Source of the DNA: Takakia lepidozioides
Lineage: Eukaryota > Streptophyta > Takakiopsida > Takakiales > Takakiaceae
DNA length: 64,000 bases
Direction: 5' to 3'
Assembly: GCA_030704615.1 (NCBI GenBank)
Contig: CM060734.1
Span: forward strand, 34,118,042 to 34,182,041
Shown: one piece after another, positions 57,976-64,000 of the stretch
Layout of the letters: each line of letters begins with the position of its first letter
Position numbering within the stretch: the stretch's first letter is position 1
The notes under the pieces: model-generated
Told to the model about the DNA's origin: nothing
Databases searched by the model: none
The model's input: the letters and a program-made list of their open reading frames with translations, nothing else
Position numbers and translations under genes: made by a program

Positions 57976-59070
57976 CTAGGTGAGATCAAAGTCCTCGAGG
58001 AGTTGGGTCCCGATGGCATCCGAAGATTTTGAAATAATTGCACACAATGCCACCCAAGCCTTTCTCCCCTCAGTCATCATATCAAAGTATATATTAAACA
58101 ATGTAGTTCTGATGCTGGGGGGTCTCCCCTGGTACCTGAGCTTGCATCTGGATTTCCAGATATTCCAAAGCGAGTGGGCTCTGATGCAAGACCAAATTGG
58201 GCAAGACAGGGAAGAGGACCTAGGTTGATTGTTCAACATGAACAAGGATGGAGATGGTGAGGAAGGTAGGGTATTCCAGTTCGAGTAGAATCAGGTGACC
58301 AACTCCCAGATTTTGCGAACATGAGGGCATTGCACCAGACAGTGCTCTATTGTCTCCATGTTTTGAGCACAGGTGGGGCAATGTTGTGGGCCTTCCAGTG
58401 CATTTGCATTGACAGACAGAATTCTATGAGCCACCTTCCACAAAAAGGCCGATACTTTGGCTGCTCTGTTTTTTCCCATACTTCTTTCCAAAAAGTGGTC
58501 CAGTTCGTGTTGTCCCTAGAGCCGGGTCCGGATACTTGACAAATTAGAGAATGATATATTCTCCGGATCCGGACATTAGAATAATCTGCATTTCTAATAT
58601 CCGCCGGTTATGCATAGTAAAAGCTTTGAAAAATCTGCCGGATATAAATAAGTCCGGATATTCAGATTATAATATCCGGCGGTTATAGAGTAATCCGGAT
58701 ATATGAATAATAGAAAATAACATCTTTTAAATTTTTCATTTAATCAATTTAAATCATTACAATTATAATAAAATATTAATATTTTATTTTTCTTATATCC
58801 GGTTGAGATCCGGTATTTTTGGTATATTTCCAGATACAATCCGGTTATTAATCCTTTTTATATCCAGCGGATAGGATCCTATCCGGATCCTTTGTTTTAT
58901 GTATCCGCCGGATATAAATAATAGCCGGATATCAAATAACTGTCGGATCCGGATACATTGGTATCCGGATTTCGCTATCCGGATCACTCTATATCCGCCC
59001 AACATTGGTTCAGTGTAGGAAAAGAGGAGCTGATGGAGGCCCTTCCATCGTTTAAGAATGCGTGAACGAT
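57976..59070 (-). mobile_element. LINE reverse transcriptase C-terminus, interrupted
   Basis: The minus-strand frame reads AAKVSAFLWKVAHRILSVNANAL and CPTCAQNMETIEHCLVQCPHVRKIWELV (zf-RVT-type motif C-x2-C...H-x4-C). A TGA at 58291 follows, then the same frame continues FIRAHSLWNIWKSRCKLRYQG to 57976. LINE-like sequence (RILKRWKGLHQLLFSYTE) resumes at 59010-59070, so the insert at 58506-59003 split an existing LINE. This is a different family from the one at 26/31/50 kb. Confidence 0.8.
58506..59003. mobile_element. CCGGAT-rich non-autonomous element inserted in a LINE
   Basis: About 500 bp with a dozen or more CCGGAT hexamers, many as ATCCGGAT or ATATCCGG palindromes, in both orientations. 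The right end, reverse-complemented, reads AATGTTGGGCGGATAT, similar to hAT ends. The flanks read GGTCCAGT on the left and GGTTCAGT on the right, a near 8-bp duplication with one mismatch. The left end is poorly matched, so the exact border there is approximate. Confidence 0.65.
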
Positions 59071-59083
59071 GGCGGTACTAGAA

Positions 59084-59780
59084 GGGCGCATCATTCCACC
59101 GTTTAAGAATGCGGTTATTTGATTTTTTTAATATCAGCCGGTTACGGATGTTTAACTTTAACTTTGTATTCACATCCTCCGGTTCCGGGGTTTTGGAGCT
59201 TTTTTGTTTCTGATATGCTGCCGGTTGGCAACAAATACAAAATTTAACCCTATGCGGTTGTGGACAAATGGAGTTTATGTCAGGATGGCCTCCGGCGGTT
59301 CAGTATCCGGTTATCGAACAAATCTAATTTTATTTTAATAACATAAAACAACCCAAACTAAAAATCTAATGTATTAAAAATACTAATGAAAAAATGTGTG
59401 CCCCTCTGAAACGTGCCCTTCTGAAACGTGATGAGTAGAAACGAAATGAAGACAGGCGAGATCATGACTATGGCCCGCCTCTTTTATGTCAAGTGAACGA
59501 ATAACCAGCTATTATCCGGATTATAACCTCCGGTTTTGAATGCCGGATATATGGGTAATAACCTGCTTCTTTTGGCCACTAGTTCCAGTTCAAATCAAAT
59601 TAAAGAAACATACAAAATCACCGGTTCTCAACCGGGTCCGGTTATCCCATCTTTCATATCCGGTGGTTCTTATCGGAGGCGGATATTTGATTTGACCTCC
59701 GGCAGATCCACATATATATATCCGGGTTGGGACCCGCCGGGGGTTTGAGGGTGAATCAAATATCCACGCAACACTGGGCG
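59084..59780. repeat. Second CCGG/CCGGTT-rich stretch
   Basis: CCGGTT, CCGGCGG and TATCCGG motifs continue, ending near CGCAACACTGGGCGG (59764-59778), another hAT-like end. No matching left end or duplication was found. Confidence 0.5.
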
Positions 59781-59838
59781 GTGTCAAGTTAAATAAGCAC
59801 AGTGTGAAAACAGCTAGAATAAAACTAGTTATTTGTAT

Positions 59839-59895
59839 TTAACACTTGGATTTAGGTCAAGTGTTAAATCAGGTGTCAAGTTTAGTTTGACACCT
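59839..59895. repeat. Two adjacent perfect hairpins
   Basis: TTAACACTTG (59839) pairs with CAAGTGTTAA (59858). AGGTGTCAA (59871) pairs with TTGACACCT (59887). They lie just right of the CCGG-rich repeat. Confidence 0.75.
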
Positions 59896-60234
59896 GGTCC
59901 GTCTTATCTTCACGAGAGCGGCAGTCGCGCGGCTCATCTTTCTCGAGTTGAGCCTGCGCGACCGAACTCCTGCATGTGTTTAGATTTGAGTGTGCTTATG
60001 TAGGGGTACAGGTTGTTGTGGGGTGGAGTCCCCATAGCTTCGGGTGCCCCTGGCTCGACTACTATTTTCTAAGAGTGATGGTTTGGTTTTCATGTTTTGT
60101 GTCACAGTGTGTTCGTTGGATTTCTATCACTCGAGAAAGATGATCTCTTACCTGTGAGTGCAAGGTAGGAGTTGAGGGTTAGCACTTGCAAGATTACCTG
60201 CGTATAAGTAGTGATTAGTTTGAGAAGCATATCA

Positions 60235-60723
60235 TTGAATGTGACCACAAGATTCAGCGTGCCCTGAAACGCCTGGAGGATGACGATGCCAGAGCCGCCA
60301 TTGTTATTGCAGTCGCTGAAGCTACCAAGTCACTAGAGGCTTTGGGGTACACAAGGAGATACTTAAAAATGCAGCATCAAATGCTAGTTGGCACCTATGC
60401 ATGATCCTTGAAGCTGGATGATCGTTTCACCAGTAAGCTTACAGAGGAGCTCTTCTGGTCTTGTGTGTCATGTCTGAAGGCTTCATTGCATACCACTGAT
60501 CCTCTTTCAAAGGAACAACCGCTTGACTGTCCAGGCTTTGCAGAATCAGAAGCTTGAAGTCACAACGAACGATGATGATGATGTGGAACAGTGGGTGGAA
60601 GCTTGTCTTCCAAATTTTTGGCAGCAGATGACACTGCAGCGCGGAAAAGAATGCCTTGCTCGGAAGAAGGCTCTGATCCAACTAGTTGTGTGTATCTGTG
60701 ACTTGGCAGAGGACTGGGCATAA
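60235..60723 (+). pseudogene. Decayed coding sequence, unknown family
   Basis: Three protein-like stretches lie in successive frames. These are IIECDHKIQRALKRLEDDDA...GYTRRYLKMQHQMLVGTYA (to 60404), SLKLDDRFTSKLTEELFWS...PGFAESEA, and LQNQKLEVTTNDDDDVEQWVEACLPNFWQQ...DLAEDWA (to 60723). This pattern suggests one gene with two frameshifts. The family is not recognised. It directly precedes the NAD(P)H dehydrogenase remnant but has no resemblance to that enzyme. Confidence 0.4.
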
Positions 60724-60993
60724 ATGACATTTGGTGGGTCTCAAAAGTGGGTCCACATCTGAACGTTGTCACTTGGGGCTGCAAGTTATCGTGATTCAGG
60801 GGTGACTCTAACTGAATCACCATTGACAAGGACAGTAGTGGCAAGTGCTGTTTAGGGAAGACACCACTGTGGACAACTTGATTCATGTGATAGAAGGCTA
60901 AATACAGCAGTGGTGGGACTAGCCAACAACCGACAAGGCAATCCAGCATGCAGTACCTGGACAGTTTCTTTTTTTTTTCAAAATGGATTGCAG

Positions 60994-61570
60994 GGATATC
61001 AGCAGATGAGAAGGCAAGACTGCTACACTGTGTTGTTGTAGGTGGTGGTCCTACAGGGGTGGAACTCAGTGGTGAGCTCAGTGACTCATCAGGAGAGACG
61101 TCTACGGCTAGTTCGGCCATGTGAAAGATTTTATCCATGTCACACTTATTGAGGCAAAGGAGATTTTTTTTCATCTTTCGATGTTCGACTCCGGGAGTAC
61201 GCGACCAGGCACCTGATCAAGGGTTTGGAGGGATAAGCTGGAGGGTCTTAAATGCATAACTGTTTTCAGACTGGGGTAAAGCTGATGCAAGATGTAGTCA
61301 AGGATGTTCTGCCAGACAAATTAGTGCTTACGGATGGGACGGAGGTGCCATACGGGCTGCTGGTTTGATCAATGGGTGTTGGATCTTCTTCCTTTGTCCA
61401 CTCCTTACCTGTGAAGAAGTGCCCTGGTGGAAGCTTGGCAGTTGATCCAGTTACTAATGGAAGCCCTACCGCAAACAAAGAGTGTTGCTGAGAGACAAGG
61501 AAAGTACCTGGGCAAATCTTTGAACAAGCTGGCACAAGCAGGTGGTGGTCAGGCTGGGGTCCTTTTGTAG
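60994..61570 (+). pseudogene. NDA: Alternative NAD(P)H dehydrogenase (NDA-type) pseudogene fragment
   Basis: After an AG at 60993 the sequence reads [30 protein letters not shown], the second nucleotide-binding fold of plant rotenone-insensitive NAD(P)H dehydrogenases. These oxidise NAD(P)H at the mitochondrial inner membrane and pass electrons to quinone. Remnants follow: DFIHVTLIEAKE (61128), [21 protein letters not shown] (61277), VGSSSFVHSLPVKKCPGG (61380) and VAERQGKYLGKSLNKLAQAGGGQAG (61479). Lesions seen: one T lost after SGELSD, TAG near 61093, an 8-T run changing frame near 61165, and TGA where the family has Trp (near 61367). The last block needs another frame change. The N-terminal and C-terminal thirds are absent. 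It is clearly inactive. Confidence 0.87.
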
Positions 61571-62310
61571 ATATTCTGTGGGCCTTTAATGAGCAAGTGA
61601 TCCAACCATACTCTAAGCTCAGGCGTTGAGCAGCCTTACAGGTGAATCTATAGGGTCCCGTGGGAACAATTTCTGCAGCTACACAGGGTGTGTTAGTGGC
61701 CTAAGAACAGCTTAGAAATGCTTCAGTGCAAGCCCTGGAAATTGTGGGCGTCAATGCCCGTTGCAGGAAAACATGAGAGATGCGAATTAGACCAAGTTGA
61801 TGGAACTTCAAGCTGGTCTTGGCTTTGGATTCCATGCAAAGACGGCCACATCACAGCAGGCCGCCTGTCCATAAGCCATGAAGGTGCTGCGCAGTGCATC
61901 TGCTCTTGAAATCGCCCCAATTCCTGGTTTGTAGTCTCTAGGTCTCGAGGAGGCAGGCCCACGCGCAGAGAAAAGCAAATCGTGATACCCCACCCAACTG
62001 AGGTCGAGTGTTGGAATTAACGAGCTCTTGGTGCCTGGAGAATCCTGGAGGGGAACGACCTCGGGAACTCGTAGATAACCTGGGAACAGGTTGTAATGGC
62101 AAAAGCGTTTTGGTGTTAAAAAAAAAAAAAACAAAGCCTTTTTGATCTAATTTAAATGTTTAAAGAGCCTGGTTGGTCATATCTTTGTCAAATGAGCTCC
62201 GTTTGACTCAGTTTTTGAGGGGATAGCTGCAGAAAGGGGAAATCTACCTATCTAGACCTGGTTTCTGTTTTTGGGACTCTGCTAAAAATCTATGGAATTT
62301 TAGAGTGTGA
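61571..62310. other. Between pseudogene and retroelement-like ORFs
   Basis: No supported gene. A poly-A run of about 14 lies near 62120. Confidence 0.4.
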
Positions 62311-63142
62311 GTGTGCCATGAAAGATCCACAATCCTGTCTCTAGAACTTGTGCTGGTCTATATTAGAGACAAATCTGTGGATGTACTCCTTGTATGGCTG
62401 GGGGAAATGAGGACGTCGTTGAAGGGCAGGTCTCTTCTCTTAGCCTGTGCACCAAAGGGGACAAGATTTATGTTTCCCAAGAACTCAGACTGATTTGAGT
62501 GGAGAACAGTTGGACGAGTTGATTGCATACTGGGAGTCAGGCATTAGCAGTAGACAACAGACTGCTGTAGTTGGCATTGAGGGCCTCAATATCGCCTTGG
62601 ACAGTCAGAACTCTGTTGGAGCCAGCAGTTCTGCAGCTGTAGGTGAAATACCAAAGTGGGTGAAAGCTAGGCTTGGAACACAGCCAAAGACAGCCCCGGG
62701 GACCAAGGTGTTCAGTCACAAGGCCGTGGTGTACTGGAGCAGAGGAGCAGGAGCTACACAAGTTTGTGCAATTAGACAGTGTTGCAGTCGGACACACTCT
62801 GCACAAGGCAACCACGAGCGGGGGTTCATTAGCGAGGACAAGTTTGTTCTGTTTGAAGGCGATGCAGTCATTCGCAATGAAGACACCCGCAACCGTCTCA
62901 AAGCTTTCGAGTTGAGAGACTATCAGACCCTACCTTTGTTTTCTTTAGTGTTCAGTGAGCGGGAGATAGGGGAGTATTGCTTTGTCTCTACCTGGCAGAA
63001 AGAGGAGGAGGGTTGGTTAGAGCGAGCTACTGTAGCTTGGGACAAGGTTAGTGGCAGGTTTCTGGACATAGATATACCTCCTACACCTTACCATCACGCA
63101 GAGCGAGGCACTTTGAGAGAAGTCTGGAAGTTGATAGCATAG
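62311..63142 (+). CDS. Retroelement-like extra ORF, frameshifted, unknown function
   Basis: The main frame is open from about 62447 to 63142 (DLSGEQLDELIAYWESGISS... DIDIPPTPYHHAERGTLREVWKLIA). A preceding frame (from 62311) ends RFMFPKNSD near 62492 and appears to continue into it (LSGEQL), so one small frameshift near 62480 is likely. A TAG lies just upstream of 62447 in the main frame. The protein is acidic with many Trp and Glu, and I recognise no domain. About 515 bases downstream a gag-like frame begins, the same order as at 1-2.4 kb, so it is probably the first ORF of a second retroelement. Confidence 0.42.
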
Positions 63143-63656
63143 ATCAGGATTAGATCTTGCTTGGGCGAACTTCTATTCTTCCCCTCCATCTCTGTACTAT
63201 TTTCATTATCTTGTACTCGTAGTTGCCAAAGCCTCTCTTGGTGGAGGCCAGTCAGTCCGGGGTTTTGGGCTGGGATATTCTGCAGGATCAGCATTGCAGC
63301 TGGATTTTGGTGTGGGGGTGTTGATGTTTTGATTTCTTGTGTTTGGATCCCCCCCAACACCTGCATGCTTGACTGTGCGCCATGTTGGTTTTGTGTGGGC
63401 GCTTGCTTTCATAGGGATTAGGCCGGATTTGATCACCGGTCAATCCTAGAGTATGCTGTCGGTGGTGAGGCTGGAGTGATGACCAGCAAGACCACCAGTG
63501 TTTCTTCTATGGTGAGGCTGGGTTGATGACCAGCCAACCATAGGAGTTCTTGCGGTGGATGCAGGTGCAGGTGCCCTGAGCCATTGGGATATGACCCTTA
63601 AAACTGCAACAGGTGCCCACCCGTGTCACTATTAGATTAGTACTAGAGCCTTATAG
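63143..63656 (+). other. Spacer between the extra ORF and the gag-like frame
   Basis: No ORF is supported. Two phrases (GGTGAGGCTG...GATGACCAGC) repeat at 63463 and 63511. No LTR end or primer-binding site was recognised. Confidence 0.4.
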
Positions 63657-64000
63657 TGTCACGTGGAGGAGGTGCACATTGTGAGTGTCATTACGGAGTT
63701 ACCCAAGGGTGGTGAGGGGAGTACGGCTACAGGCAGTAACAGTGAGAGTGGGTTCACAAGACGAGGTATTCGGTTCAGACCACCTTCACCGCCACCCTCA
63801 ATTACTGTAGAGTCAGACACAGACTCGGAGGCTTCATCAACAGGTGTGCACTTTCATTCGCCATTGTTGTGGGACGACATGGAGGAGATGTATGGAGCTA
63901 CCAAGGGGCCTCGTAGGTACTCTGGAGCTGTGGGCACAATCGAGTTGGATGACTTTATCCAGGAGTTCGACAGCTGGTGTGATTTGCAGCAGATGCGCAA
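63657..64000 (+). CDS. Gag-like frame running off the right edge
   Basis: The frame is open from a stop at 63654-63656 to the window end. It reads HVEEVHIVSVITELPKGGEG, a Pro/Ser-rich stretch, an acidic stretch (VESDTDSEASS), then YSGAVGTIELDDFIQEFDSWCDLQQMR. This last part resembles the start of a plant retrotransposon gag domain ("ELDDFIQEFDSWC"). The only Met before it is in WDDMEEMYG (63879-63881), so the real start may be there or upstream. The end is cut by the window. Confidence 0.55.

Overview
This window is eukaryotic and plant-like. It holds spliced genes with mostly 100-800 bp introns, an LRR receptor kinase of the plant LRR-X type, a plant-type SDN exonuclease, a plant-type HNH protein, a broken plant-type alternative NAD(P)H dehydrogenase, TTTAGGG (plant-telomere-type) repeats, and CACTA- and hAT-like transposon ends. 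I cannot name the species. A non-flowering land plant or a close streptophyte relative would fit, but this is inference. Most of the window is transposon-derived.

Layout. 1-2.4 kb: minus-strand retrotransposon with an extra ORF followed by a broken gag. 4.35-8.6 kb: minus-strand LRR receptor kinase resembling Arabidopsis NILR1 (At1g74360). 10.5-12.1 kb: a tRNA-headed SINE-like repeat, a motif-rich inverted-repeat element and a complete 632-bp hAT-type element with an exact 8-bp target duplication. 15.8-17.2 kb: a ~206-bp satellite with interstitial telomere-like motifs. 17.8-23.3 kb: a broken minus-strand DUF7869-type gene, a plus-strand ORF with RNA polymerase II CTD-like YSPxSP motifs, and four copies of one 26-bp palindrome. 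23.35 kb: a CACTA terminus with GCGACGG repeats. 26-32 kb: two tandem ~2.1-kb units full of CATCC/GGATG near-palindromes, bracketed by inverted LINE 3' ends. 32.5-34.5 kb: a four-exon gene of unknown family with small frame lesions.

37.6-44.7 kb: a complete 12-exon SDN-type 3'-5' exonuclease (636 aa). 46.1-48.5 kb: a five-exon coiled-coil gene on the minus strand in an AT-rich tract. 50.0-52.7 kb: a three-exon HNH-endonuclease-like gene whose second intron is swollen by reiterated LINE 3' ends. 55-57.5 kb: a repeat family with tRNA-like heads. 58-59 kb: a LINE interrupted by a CCGGAT-rich insert. 60.2-61.6 kb: pseudogene remnants, including the NAD(P)H dehydrogenase. 62.3-64 kb: a second retroelement-like region with an extra ORF and the start of a gag-like frame that runs off the window.

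The host genes (receptor kinase, SDN nuclease, HNH protein, coiled-coil protein) are single-copy here and show no operon-like relationship. The recurrent theme is short non-autonomous elements, each saturated with its own short (near-)palindromic motif. Exon models come from reading splice sites, phase and protein continuity by eye.
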